DNA of 64,000 nt from Capsicum annuum (lineage: Eukaryota > Streptophyta > Magnoliopsida > Solanales > Solanaceae): NCBI RefSeq assembly GCF_002878395.1, contig NC_061116.1, forward strand, positions 119,109,534 through 119,173,533. Direction: 5' to 3'. Of the stretch, positions 21,450-32,929 are shown one piece after another. The notes beneath the pieces were generated by a model. That model did not search any database and was not told where the DNA came from. It was given only the letters and a program-made list of their open reading frames with translations. The first letter of the stretch is position 1. Each line of letters begins with the position of its first letter. A program made the translations under genes and the position numbers.

Positions 21450-22734
21450 TTACATCTCTTCAAATATTGATGAGCTTTCTCCATCATTACGTTTGAGATT
21501 TCCATGTTTTAGAAATTTACATATCATGATCCAGGTTTCTCGAGTAGCTGAAAATTGGTGTGTTTCGAACTCAGTGATTTTGTCCCTTAAGACTACTGAT
21601 TTCAATTTTCCTTTGGTCATTAAAATCCAGTTTGTATCTCTATTGAGGACTTTATAATTTTCTTCGTATTTGTTTTTAAGGATGTTATATACTGCTTTCA
21701 TCTCTAAAGCTCATCTGGTTTGGATCCATTTTTTATTAAAATAGGGGATCTTTTTATCAACTCCTGTTGTGTTGCTATTAAAGTCTCTTAATTTTTTAAC
21801 CATTATATAGTTAAATGTGGGGAAATAAAGTTGATTATTTAGAGATTCTGTTGCAATGCTATAGAATCTGCAATAGACTGCTTCCTCTTCGGCATAGTCT
21901 CTGATTGAACTAGTTAGATGTATCTGCAGTCCTTCTAATTTAGATAAATCTGGTATAGAATAAACTCGGCCTAAGTAACCAAATTTAAATAATTTGGCTA
22001 TGAAACCAGTTGATCCTCCTGGGAAGATAGAAACCTTGGATATAAACATTTTGTTTCGATGACTCCGAAAGTTTCTCCACAGGCTTTTGGTAGATTATAA
22101 ATCTGCTTTGTAAATGTCAATTATTCTTCCTCTGTCAGATGGACTTTTCTTACCTAAAAAGAAGCAAACTTGTTTCCTGAAGAGAAGTTAGTTCTTTTTC
22201 CTAATTTCTCAGAGGTTATTTCAGTTTTTACTGATTTTTCTACTTCAGAGAATTTTCTCTGTGTTTGTGCTCGGCTTTTAGCTTTGTCCAAAAAATCAGC
22301 CATCTGCATATCCGGGCTTATCACTGAGATATTTTTGGCACTAGGTGCTAGTGGGACATCTTCTGCCACTTTATTATATCGGCTTTTATCTTTGTCGAAA
22401 GACTCGGCCATCGGCATATCCGGGCTGCTTACCATCGAGATATTTATGGAACTTAGTGCTAGTGGGACATCTCCTACCACTTTGTTAGGGAAGATTGGTT
22501 GTCCCTTAGTTCTGGTTTCCAGAAGCTCGAATATGAGTTAGAATTCTGCCATGTTTTTAGCTTGATCGGTGTTAAGCCGACTCAATTCAAATTGTAATTT
22601 TTTTACCTTTTCAGACAAGGTTACAAGTTTGTCTCAGATTTCAAAAAGCATGTTTCTTTTTTATTTATGGCATCTTCAATGTTATTCATTTTTTGCCATA
22701 TTCTGTAGATCATTACTTGAGTTCTATCGTCCAT
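21450..22734 (-). pseudogene. transactivator / inclusion-body protein (TAV), A1
   Basis: Last gene of the viral unit. It starts at an ATG (22734) placed one base after the pol stop (TAAtATG), in keeping with reinitiation. Fragments in order: N-terminal helical part (22734-22490) with two stops; a block with a tandem 33-residue repeat (22480-22262); a conserved block GYLGRVYS...AVYCRFYSIATES (22049-21800), which resembles the lineage B segment GLLNTVYT...FFIKFYTAPTE; and a C-terminal part ending at 21450. The TAV identity rests on position and on A/B similarity; I could not match it to a typed family sequence. Confidence 0.6.
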
Positions 22735-22735
22735 A

Positions 22736-25159
22736 TTAGACGTTTCTTGAAAGAAAATCTGCAAAAACATTGTCAGATCCTTTAACATATTCAATTTTGA
22801 AAGTATAAAATGACTATAATACCTGTCATCTGTGTAACCTTCTGTATTATGGTTCTGAAGGTAGTTTATTGAATATTAGTCTTGATATTTGTGTATTGTC
22901 TGTTTTAACAACAAATGGTTTTGGTAATAAAAATGTAGAAAACTTTCGTATTCCTTTTATTAACGCTAATAATTCTTTTTCATTTGTGGAATAGTTAACT
23001 TAAGCTTCGGTAAATGTTCCACTATATATCTACAGACTTCATTTAAATCTGTTTGTAATAATGCTCCCCAATGATAGTTGGAAGCATCAGTTTGCAAAAC
23101 CAAATATTCTTCTGGTTCTGGTAATCTAAGCTTTGGTAGCCTAGCACACACTTCTTTTAAATTTTAAACACAAAGAGTATGTTCATTGGTCCATCCAAGT
23201 CAGTTTGACTTTCGAATGTGTTTTAGCAAAGGATTTCTCTTTTTTGCAAGATCCAAAATAAATTCTCCTGCATAATTCAAACATCCAAGAAATTTTTGTA
23301 TTTCTTATTTTGTTGTTAGTTTATCCAGGAAATTTTGTTATTTTCTTTGAAATATGAGATTTTAACTCTATTCCATTCTTTGAAATTATCATTCCTGAAA
23401 ATTCTATTTCATTTTTGCTTCTCTACGCTTTCTTTTGGCTTAGAACAATTCCATTTTTAACACAAATATTTGAAAATTCTTTCAGATATGTTAAGTGTTC
23501 TTGGTAGCTTTCTAAACAGACTAAAATATCATCAATGTAGACGATTAGAAAATTCTTTTTCAGAATATATTCTATCCATCTTTCTTTAAAAAATTTGTGG
23601 TGCATTCTTTAGTCCAAACAGTATTAGTAACCATTCATAATGCCCATTAGGAGTACAAAATAATGTTAAAGGGACTGATTCCTCTGAAAGTTTAATTTTC
23701 CAAAATCCACTTTTGCAATTAAATTTTGAAAAGTAGTTTTTTCTTTTAGCAAGGTTAATTAAATTATTTTTATTGGGGATAAAATATCCATCAAAAATGC
23801 AATTTTTTTAGCTCTTTATAGTTTATGCGTTATTTCTTACCATAAATGCAGGACTACTGTCTGGACTCCTACTTGCTCTTATTAATTTAAGACTAAGGAG
23901 TTCTTGTATCTGAATTTTAAATTCAGTTTTGTCTTCTTCATTATAAAGCATTGGTTTAACTCTTATGATGATATTAGGATCTTTAAGAGTTAAGATTGCT
24001 TTTTCGTGGTTATTATTCTATTTTTCTAATGGATTTTCTCTATAAGAGACTTGTAAATCTTGTTTTATTTTTTCAAGATTGAGACATTTACAAGAGTAGT
24101 TTTTAGGGGCATCTAAAAATTTCTTTTTAAAGATTCCCTTTTCTTTTATCAAGATATAAGGATTGTGTTTTCTTGGAATTTTTATAAATTGATGAGATGG
24201 GGTTTTAAGACTAACCATGTATATTGTTTGATGATAATTTTGAAACTGTTGTATAAAGTCATATTAAATCAGTTTCAAGTTTATCATATGCAAAAACATG
24301 TTTTATAGAAACAATTTTAGATCCCAAAATTATTTATACATTTTCTTTTTCATGTGTTAATTTTTCTTTATCACCTGCAATACCACTAACAGAGGTGTTA
24401 GTATTATTAATATCCCAATTTTTTAATAAAAAGATTTTGCTAAACTGGTTTCGGAGTAATTATCTATTTTGACAAGAAGAAGTCAGTTTTGTTTCATAGG
24501 TTGTAAATTCTACGAATACTGATACTCTAAAAGAGGTTTCTTTAGGCATTAGATTTTATGAATAAAATAAGTTTCATTTCTTAAGGTTATTTGGATTCCT
24601 TCTTTTTGGATATTGTATTGATCCAAACTATTAGGAAATGTTCCCCCTAAAATTATGTTGTAGTCATTTTCATGATTACTAATATAGCAAGGAACTCTTA
24701 TTCTAATTGCCGCAAGTTGTATTGGTAACTCTACCATTTTTTCACATTCATAACTATTTCCTTCAAACGTTTTATAAATTTAAGGCTTAACTTTAAAGCT
24801 ACCTAATCCGTCTAGGATACTTTCCTTGACATGATTTTTTGATTATCTGACTATATTAGGATTGTTTGCTTGTTCCAGTCGCTTCCGTTAAAGAATCTTT
24901 CTGAAACTTTTTTAATATTGTTAGAGCTCTCTCTATTAAATCTTATGAAAGTCCCTTTTCATATGGAGTTTCTCCCATATTCTATTGAGAGTCTTGGATT
25001 AAAAGTTGTGGAGCTTCCTATTTCTATAGCTTTTCCCACATAAATTTCATATTCAGTGGGAATATTTGGTTGTTGAATCTCTACTTCAACTATTCTAGCT
25101 ATTCATGTGCATTCTTGGTTAATTTCGACAATGCTTTTTATTTTTATAGACATTTCCAT
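22736..25159 (-). pseudogene. pol: protease, RT, RNase H (A1)
   Basis: The start ATG at 25159 overlaps the MP end (25119) by about 41 bases. Protease: the active-site triplet region (about 24865-24850) is damaged by a stop; the second half has YNIILGGTF (24660-24630). RT: N-terminal part 24218-24018, the SPDSSPAF region near 23870, then MHHKFFKERW and the catalytic VYIDDILV (23605-23423). RNase H: LQTDASNYHWGALL, EKELLALIKG and VKTDNTQIS, so Asp, Glu and Asp are all present (23151-22895), and the end FADFLSR at about 22755. At least six frameshifts or stops. Confidence 0.8.
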
Positions 25160-25809
25160 AATTTGAGTTGGTAACCATATATAGAGCTTGATAATAGATT
25201 CTCATAATATGATTACCTGGTTTAAATAAATCTTTTCTTTTTACCTGAAAGTGCAAACTTAAAGCTTCGTTAAAATTTGCATCTTTTAATGATATACAAT
25301 ACCTAGGATAATAGGTGAATAATAATTTGGTATAAGCCAAATTTCCTTCAACAATACCTAAATTCCCTTCTCTTGTGTTAATAAATCTTTCATCTGAAAG
25401 GTTAATTACTATTGGACAGTCTATTCCTTCTTTAAAAGTGGATTTAACCATTATTTGGATTCCTCCTAGATGAACATAATCCATTTTTTTCTATTCCTTT
25501 CTGAAATTTTTCTTAAAATTTGGTCGATCATAGGCTTTGTTAATAAGTTAAGCTTATGTCTTCCAATAGTTTGAGTGATTTCAATTGATTTTTTAATCTC
25601 TTGATATTCATGATAAGAGATTTTATTTCTTGAAAAAGTTCTTTGTAATCTATTGAGCATATTATCTTCTGCTCGAAGATTGAATTTTAATCCTTGACTT
25701 TTTCTTAACAATTCTTCATCGAATGTTGCTTTTAATGCTATTCTTGTTGATCTTCTTCAGCCTCTATAACCTGAGTGGTTTCTTCTAGGTTCTTAATTTC
25801 TTCATTCAT
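25119..25809 (-). pseudogene. movement protein (30K superfamily), A1
   Basis: The start ATG (25809 or 25805) overlaps the coat stop. The 25484-25119 block has the diagnostic YVHLGGIQIMVKSTFKEGID region and the GNLAYTKLLFTYYPRY region of caulimovirid movement proteins, which make cell-to-cell tubules. Two breaks: a lost base near 25738 and a shift at a run of seven T (25484-25490). The second break is shared with A2. Confidence 0.75.
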
Positions 25810-27476
25810 TCTTCTGAATCAGTACTTAATTCTGATAATTCTTCATAGAGTTCTATATAAAAGTCTTCACTTTTAATAGATGAAACTGAATCTAGCTCTG
25901 ACTCAATTTCTTCTTCATCTATTTTAGATATTTTAACTCTTTTCTTGTTACATTCGTAACTTTTGTGGCCTTCTTCTTCACAATTATAGCACTTGCATTT
26001 ATCAGTTGATTTCTTCTTGAAATTTCTTCATTTTTTAAAGTACCTTTTTCTCGGTACATAATTTTTCTTGGAAATGTTTTTCCTTTTAATCAATCCTTTG
26101 GTTTTTCTTTTTCTTTTTAAATAATTTCTTTCATGACATCCCCATTGAGATGTTGCCTCTGTGTCTTCACAATAGATTTTGCCTCGGTACCAATTCTTTT
26201 AGCTTTTCTTTGCATATTATGTAACATACAAAGCTGGCTAAGTCTTTGGTTAAGGAAGGAAATCTTTTTTCCTAGAGAGTCGTGCATTTGATCTTCTTTC
26301 GCATATGCTTCTCTAAAATAGCTAGCCCAATATCCTGGTGGATTTTGATAGTATTTATCTACGTATGGAGTCATGTTTTTACTACTATCAAATAACTAGT
26401 AATAGTATGTTTCAAATTCACAAGTATATTCTTGAATATACTTCATTTTACAAATTTAAAGTTTTTGTAGCCATTTTGCGGGTAGCAGTCTTTGCTTTTC
26501 TTTTCCTTTAGAAATATCTCCTTGGCTTCCTAAAAATTCAACTCCTACATATCTCACTATGTGATATATTCCTGCATGAGTTGATTTGTTAAAATGTTCT
26601 ATGGCTTCTATTTTGAATACTTTTTTAGCTTCTTCTGATATTCTTCTAAACCAATTTTCTACCTTTCCAGTAAAGGTGCTTGTGGCTATTAAGTATTTTT
26701 CATCACTGGTATAATTGCTTTCTTTCCCTAGGATAAAAAATAGTTTTAAATTCTTAGCCCATAAATTTAGAAATTCTCCAGGTTCTCTTTTACAATCTAA
26801 ATCCAGAAACTGGGTAGATCCAGCATCTCCTACTTGGAGTTCTTTTGGCATAAATTTAGCTTTATAATTTATATGGTATTGACTATTATAGTCTTTCCAT
26901 TTCTTAGATTTAGGTAGGAAGTTACTCCTTGGTACTGGCTCTCCGGACGAGCTTCCTTCTTCTTTAGGATCTTTAAAGTTTCATTGGGGTCCCCCTGCAT
27001 CCTCATAGTTTGTGTGAACATGGTAGTTTTGGTCACTAAGATCAAGTTCTTCTAGAGCAAAGACTAGTTCGTCTAGTTCATTCATTTTCTTTTATTTTTG
27101 TAAGATTTTCTATTTTGGTTTTAGAGGTTGAGGCTTCTTCTATATTTTTATTTTTAGTAATTTTTTAGATCTCTTCTAGTTTTTCTAGTTCTTCTCTTTG
27201 TCTTTTTTTGAGAAAATTAGATATAATTTTTTCATCAAGACTTTCTTTCTAATAGATCCTTTTGTTGGAAATTCTTGGAATAAAGAATTCATCTCTAATT
27301 CTTTTTCCTAATTCTTTATTAGAAGTGTCATCTTTTTCAATAAAATTATTTATTTTAGCTGGTGAGCTATCTTTAAGGGGTTTAATTTCTTCTTCTATCA
27401 GATTTATTTTAAGGACTATATGCCTTTGCATATCTAGGAGATCATCTAGTTTTTCTAAGATTTCTTTTTTACTCAT
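25806..27476 (-). pseudogene. coat protein with CCHC knuckle (A1)
   Basis: ATG at 27476 (MSKKEILEKLDD), overlapping the preceding small ORF by ATGA. An acidic N-terminal part is followed by the core (26851-26456; FLDLDCKREPGEF, LWAKNLKLFF), then the block 26374-26117, a Lys/Arg-rich part, the knuckle C-Y-N-C-x4-G-H-x4-C at about 25992-25950 and an acidic Asp/Glu/Ser tail ending in TDSEE. Basic region, knuckle and acidic tail are typical of caulimovirid coats. Frameshifts near 27249, 26860 and 26440 break it. Confidence 0.75.
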
Positions 27477-27667
27477 TTAAACAAATTGTGTTTTAATTTA
27501 TACTCTAGATGCCAGATTTTTTGTTCTAACTCAAATATGTTTTTCTTTTGAAAGAATAATGATTTTTTGCAGACTCCTTCAAATGAGTTGTAAGCATAAT
27601 GTTTCTTTCAGAAGATAAGCTCTTGCTTTAATTCCTGTAATAGTTTCAAAGCCTCTTCTTTATCCAT
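27473..27667 (-). pseudogene. small coiled-coil ORF upstream of coat (A1)
   Basis: About 64 codons from ATG 27667, with one in-frame TGA (near 27608), ending in TGA that overlaps the coat ATG (ATGA). Heptad-like Leu/Ile/Lys/Glu pattern (ALKLLQELKQEL; IFELEQKIWHLEYKL). It resembles the ORF at 44556-44777 in lineage B (both have GVC-K/Q-KS followed by a charged helix). Position directly before the coat gene recalls the virion-associated protein of caulimoviruses; that is inference. Confidence 0.5.
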
Positions 27668-28334
27668 TAGCTCGATTATAACTAGGTGGTTTAAAACTAG
27701 TCTTATTATAATTAGGTAGTATAATTGTAATGATCCGAGACTCCCCCTAGTCGTCACACGGTGCTTACGACGTCAAAGGACCACAAGCTAACCCATGAAT
27801 GATATCTGTTGTGAGCACTGAATAATAATACTATAATTAATGAAAAAAATAGGCTGAAATGCCATAAGGTTCAAAATATCTAAAATACTGATAAAATATA
27901 ACATCTGTAAAATTGAATACTGTCTGAAAATCTAGTCTAAAAAACTTTTAACTGAATCTATCTGAAAGTGGAGTTGATGGGATAATCCCCCAACCAACTC
28001 CATCTACTGAACTAATACATCTACTGAAAATATGAAATAGTATAATATCCTTGAATGATAAGGAATAACTGCTAAATCTACTGTTACTGGCTGAACCTGA
28101 ATCTACTATGCATGATTGGGAACCTGAGCGTCCGAACCTATGATATGAAACATCATAGCGCAAAAAAAATATGTGTTAGTACGTGGGAATAAACTGGTGT
28201 ACTAGATGAGGTAAGGCTGAATGCAAGGGTTAATATGCATGAGGATATAAATTACTAAATGAGAATAACTGAACATGAGAGTACGTGGAGAATCTGAGAA
28301 TACTCTAAATACTGAGAATCCAATTTATGCATAT

Positions 28335-28338
<4 letters not shown>

Positions 28339-28382
<44 letters not shown>
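28339..28382. repeat. (AT)n microsatellite
   Basis: An uninterrupted AT dinucleotide run of about 44 bases inside the LTR. Confidence 0.9.
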
Positions 28383-28387
<5 letters not shown>

Positions 28388-29968
28388 AACTATAACTAAG
28401 CTTTTCTTATGCTAAGTATTGAATTTTGATAACTGATTAACTGTATCTGAAAGTCCTGATTTTGTAAAATGGAGCTGAGTTTTGAACTAAAGACTAAAAC
28501 TGTGGGAGGAAATCATCTAACCGAAATACCCCAAATCTGAACTGATAGGAGTCCAACCTATAACCCCAGTTGGAAGGGTGCTAATACCGTGTCACAGATA
28601 CTAACACTAGAAAACTAGGATGTCAAGCCTAACTGATGGGTGACACCTGGGCAAAGCCAGGCCTAATCTGACGGGTGACCTCTGGGAGGTAGTTAAGCCC
28701 AATCTGATAGGTGACTCCTTATTTTGCGCTGGCTATACAGTTTTGGAGTACAGAGATTGCTACTAATGACCCTTCCTATTTGACAGGGAAGCTATCATCC
28801 CTGCTCTCGCTCGGTGTTGAATCCTACTCACAATTAAAGACATTGAACTGAGTATACTGGACTGGACTGGACTAAGACTAATTTTACTGAGTTTTCGTAA
28901 GTTCTATAATTGACTGAGTTCTACTGAGTTCTATAACAGACTGAGAGTACTGATCGTGACATGACTGATATTACTCTGTAACTGAAATTGGCTCTAGGTA
29001 AACAGCTAAATTGTCGGGTATTAAATACCCCAGGACTCGATAGCATAAAAAGTAAAGCAAAGCATAATCTTGAATAATATAACAATGTTCACTTAGTCAT
29101 AATTCATTCATAGAAACATTTCATCAAACACTTGTAATGCATTAACTTGTACATGAATGGGATCACATAATAACATGCCATGCCTTCACTAGTCAATTCA
29201 CATAAGCATTATATCAAACACTTGTAGGGCATAAGATTGTATATGATTAAGATCTCATAATAACATCTCATGATTCCTCTATCTACTTTACATAGGCATT
29301 TTAGCAAATACATGGGGAGCCTGAGTATTTCACATGATAATGGTTATCACATAAACATCATGAATACAATACCTAATTGCAAATTCAAGGGTTTAGAATG
29401 TAATTCATATAATTCCTATTACATACTATTCTATTTTTCATGAATCTTATCATAATCATGGATTGTAAACCAAATCAACATCATAGATGCATTAATCACT
29501 TTATAAATTTAAGGGTCTATCAAGATAAACACATATTTGTTATACATGCTATTAAATTTCATGAAACCTGCATTTAAATCATGGATTGGAACCCAACTAA
29601 TATTATAAACATGAATTCAATCTAATTCAAACATGAAAATCAAAAATTCATTATCTTTGTACTTTGAAAAAGGATTCTTGGACTTCATGGGTGAAAGGAA
29701 CCCATGAATCAACATCCAACATACCTTAATTTGTGAGATTCTTGAAGTTCTTGAAGGATTTCTTGAGCTTGACCTTGATTTCTTGAACTAGGGTTTTGCC
29801 CTTTGAGAGAGAATGGCTTGCTTCTTGAAAATAATAGTGAATGAATGAGCAATTTTTGCTCTTTTAGGGTTTGATTGCGTGTTAAGGCAGACTGGGGGTG
29901 AGGGAAAAATACCTTAGTTCTCTCAAAATTAAACTCGGAACTGATTGAAAATTCCAATTTTGTACGCT

Positions 29969-30048
29969 AGCGCGACGTGGCGCTATCGTGCCGTGTCACT
30001 GAAAATTGATGATTAGGAACTGAGTTGATGGCACGATGCGGCGCCATC
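29969..30048 (-). repeat. GC-rich palindromes in LTR U3
   Basis: AGCGC-GACGTG-GCGCT (29969-29984) and GATGGC...GCCATC (about 30027-30048), 390-470 bases from the LTR 5' end. Similar GC-rich palindromes lie in the LTRs at 45506-49023 and 50993-54481. Confidence 0.6.
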
Positions 30049-30564
30049 GCAGTGGCTCACTGGTTACAAATTTTTCCTTTGGCGCAATGCACCATGATCT
30101 CGGAGTCACATTAGAAAGTGACAATTAGGAAAAAAGCTAGTGGAACAACGCGGTGGTATCGTGTTGTCTCACTGGAAAATGACAAATTTCATTTGGACTA
30201 CCTCCGTAATATGCTGGAGTACCAGGTGGTACACTCTCTAACTAAAATGGCTCAAACTCTTCGCCCGGATGTCGGATTTGGGCAAATTTGGTATTGATGG
30301 AAAGTTTATTCAATTTCCCACGTAATGGCAAGTCAAAATCTTGAAAATTCCACATTTATAAAAGTGTATTCATCTTTAAATCAAGTCTTTAATATTCTAG
30401 GGATGAATTTTAAGCTAAGAAAAAGCACGGGGTGCTACAATACCTCCCCCTTGGGAACATTCATCCCAGAATGAGACTGGTTAAGTTGAGAAGCACTGAT
30501 AGCTCATTGCAGTTTAAAGAGTAAATTTCTTAATTAAAAAATTAATGTTATTATGTTTAAATTC

Positions 30565-30780
30565 TCATATTTCTTTTTGCATACGAGTTCTGTCTAGAGA
30601 TCTGGATAATAGTATTTTTAATCTATTAATTTTAGAATTATTTGAAGTATTTTTTAATCGATAGATTTTTTTATAATAGTATCTTAATCTTGTTATATCT
30701 TCGCTAAGAGCTTTTATACTTGTTTTGGTTTCCCAAAGTCTTCTTCTAAGATTCTTTAATGGTAGTTGTACCACTCTCAT
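30565..30780 (-). CDS. leader ORF, basic, repeat unit 1 (A2)
   Basis: 71 codons, same reading as 20430-20675 (VVQLPLKNLRRRLWETKT) with a different C-terminal end caused by a small indel. No known domain. Confidence 0.4.
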   Translation of the reverse strand: MRVVQLPLKNLRRRLWETKTSIKALSEDITRLRYYYKKIYRLKNTSNNSKINRLKILLSRSLDRTRMQKEI

Positions 30781-31214
30781 GATGATAGCGATAGATTATC
30801 CATGATTTTATTATCCCCTGTAGGTACTTAGAAACACATAATATGTATGAATGTATAAAGTAGATATGAAGACAAATTTTTCTTATGTTAATATCTTCTT
30901 GAAATGATAGAGTTTAGATATATGGGGTTGTTCGCAAACAGGGTGTGCATGCGGAATTTTTATTCACTTAATCAGTGAAATAAACATCTTCATACCAATA
31001 GTATGGATCATCATCACTATCCACATATGAATAGTCGTGAATAGACCATTGTTCTTGAACAAGATGATCTATAATTTTTTCAAGAATTTTTCTTGTAAAT
31101 CTTTATTTAACTTAATCACCTTTAAGATAGTGATTATGTTTTTTCATCTAAGAAAATTGTATAATATCTCATTATGCAGTGTAAAGAGTAAATTTATTTA
31201 TTGAAAATTTGATG

Positions 31215-31442
31215 TTATTTATTTTGAAATTCTCTTATTTCTTTTCGCATACGAGATTTGTCTAGAGATCTAGATAATAGGATTTTTAATCTACTAATTT
31301 CAAAATTATTTGAAGTATTTTTTAATCGATAGATTTTTTGATAATAGTATCTTAATCTTGTTATATCTTCGTTAAGAGCTTTTATGCTTGTTTTGGTTTC
31401 CCAAAGTCTTCTTCTAAGATTCTTTAATGGTAGTTGTACCAC
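31215..31442 (-). CDS. leader ORF, basic, repeat unit 2 (A2)
   Basis: 75 codons, third surviving copy of the basic leader ORF. The copy in the last unit (about 31880-32120) is frame-broken. Confidence 0.4.
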   Translation of the reverse strand: MVQLPLKNLRRRLWETKTSIKALNEDITRLRYYYQKIYRLKNTSNNFEISRLKILLSRSLDKSRMRKEIREFQNK

Positions 31443-31635
31443 TCTAATGATGATAGCAATAGATTATCCATGATTTTATTATTCCCTGTAGGTACTTAGA
31501 AACACATAATATGTATGAATGTATAAAGTAGATATGAAGACAAATTTTTCTTAGGTTAATATCTTCTTGAAATGATAGAGTTTAGGTATATGGGATTGTT
31601 CGCAAACAGGATGTGCATGTGGAATTTTTATTCAC

Positions 31636-31818
31636 TTAATCAGTGAAATAACCATCATCATACCAATAGTATGGATAATCATCACTATCCATATATGAAT
31701 AGTCGTGAATAGACCATTGTTCTTGAACAAGATGATCTATAATTTTTTCAAGATTTTTTTCTTGTAAATCTTTATTTAACTTAATCACCTTTAAGATAGT
31801 GATTAATATTTTTTTCAT
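31636..31818 (-). CDS. leader ORF, acidic tyrosine-rich, repeat unit 3 (A2)
   Basis: 60 codons; ends in the same Asp/Tyr-rich tail as 20195-20401. The copy in the middle unit (about 30975-31160) is frame-shifted. Confidence 0.45.
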   Translation of the reverse strand: MKKILITILKVIKLNKDLQEKNLEKIIDHLVQEQWSIHDYSYMDSDDYPYYWYDDGYFTD

Positions 31819-32929
31819 CTCAGAAAATTTTATAGTATCTCATTATGCAGTGTAAAGAGTAAATTTATTTATTGAAAATTTGATGTTATTATTTTGAAAT
31901 TCTCTTATTTCTTTTCGCATACGAGATTTGTCTAGAGATCTGGATAATAGTATTTTTAATCTATTAATTTTTGGATTATTTGAAGTATTCTTTAATCAAT
32001 AGATTGTTTTAATAATAGTATCTTAATCTTGTTATATCTTCGTTAAGAGGTTTTATGCTTGTTTTGGTTTCCCAAAGTCTTTTCCTAAGATTATTTAATA
32101 GTCGTTGTACCACTCGCATGATGATAGCGATAGATTATCCATGCTTTTATTATTCCCTATAAGTACTTAGTAACACATAATATGTATGAATATATAAAGT
32201 AGATATGAAGACAAATTTTTCTTATGTTTATATCTTCTTGAAATGATAGAGTTTAGGTATATACCTTTTGACTTTCTTTCTATATTGGTTGTATCAACAC
32301 CGCAGTGTTTCTCCTTCCGGCTATGAAGAACTATTTAGCCTATTGCGACTCATTGTCTCAGGCTACTGTGTCGTTCTTCCTCTGTCGAGGCTGAAGATTG
32401 CAACCTTCATTTATCACCAACAAATAAAAATGACAAAAGATATATAAAACAAACTTTTTTTATTTCATGAAGATATTACAACAAAGGAAAAAATTTTAAT
32501 CAGATCTTTCTTATACTCTCACACAAACTATTTATTACTTTTCCCTGGCGGGAGAAGTGTTTCTCACTCACTCAAATAGAAAATACCTAGCATTTTCTAA
32601 GAAAGAGATATTTAGAGAAATGTAGTCTATCTTCTACGAGTTTCTATCTCTCATTTTATTGATACAAGGAGGGGTAGAATTATAATATTTGTTTTTATTA
32701 GGGTCATCCCTTTAAAAGTCTTTATTTCTTATCTAGTCCCTTATCAGGATAAGAGATAAGATTCTTCTCCTTTTTGATTGGCCGTTTTTGGTCCGTGGGG
32801 TCTTCTTTATCATTTTGTTATCTGGTGTCGACAATTTTGTTGACGTACGTGCTTACATCTTTTTTTCATTGGATTCTTTTTTACATCTATAAATTACGTC
32901 TCTTCATACATTGATGAGCGTTCTCTATT

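Larger units (their letters stand above)
20150..27725 (-). mobile_element. endogenous caulimovirid, lineage A copy 1 (A1)
   Basis: About one genome length of pararetrovirus on the minus strand: pre-coat ORF and coat protein (27667-25806), movement protein, PR-RT-RNase H, TAV, intergenic promoter region and leader (20960-20150). The CP-MP-PR/RT-TAV order is that of cavemovirus/solendovirus-type members. No integrase is present, as expected. The right end is broken by an LTR insertion at 27726; the left end meets a Tekay LTR. Every gene has stops or frameshifts. Confidence 0.85.
27726..30500 (-). mobile_element. truncated LTR element inside the viral array
   Basis: LTR of 2714 bp (27726-30439; TGTAATGATCCGAG to GGGGTGCTACA) followed by a polypurine tract (complement ACCTCCCCCTTGGG) and about 60 bp of internal sequence, where viral sequence resumes. 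Orientation is minus, so this is the 3' LTR end; the rest is gone. It is related to the elements at 6952 and 45506 by the tract and its flanking GAATGTTCCCAAG phrase. No target-site duplication is expected or seen. Confidence 0.75.
30501..32262 (-). repeat. tandem leader repeat, period about 668 bp
   Basis: A partial unit (30501-30926) and two full units (30927-31594, 31595-32262). The phrase TTCGCAAACAGG starts units at 30931 and 31599 (668 apart). A1 has one unit (20157-20825). Each unit carries the basic and the acidic leader ORFs. Units have diverged by substitutions and small indels, so the duplication is old. Confidence 0.8.

Noticed and set aside
22170..22541. + strand 123-codon frame
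   Set aside because: Antisense to the TAV N-terminal repeat block, which has better family support.
30501..32262. Regular direct repeats as a possible CRISPR or satellite
   Set aside because: The 668-bp units contain viral leader ORFs and match A1; too long and not spacer-like.
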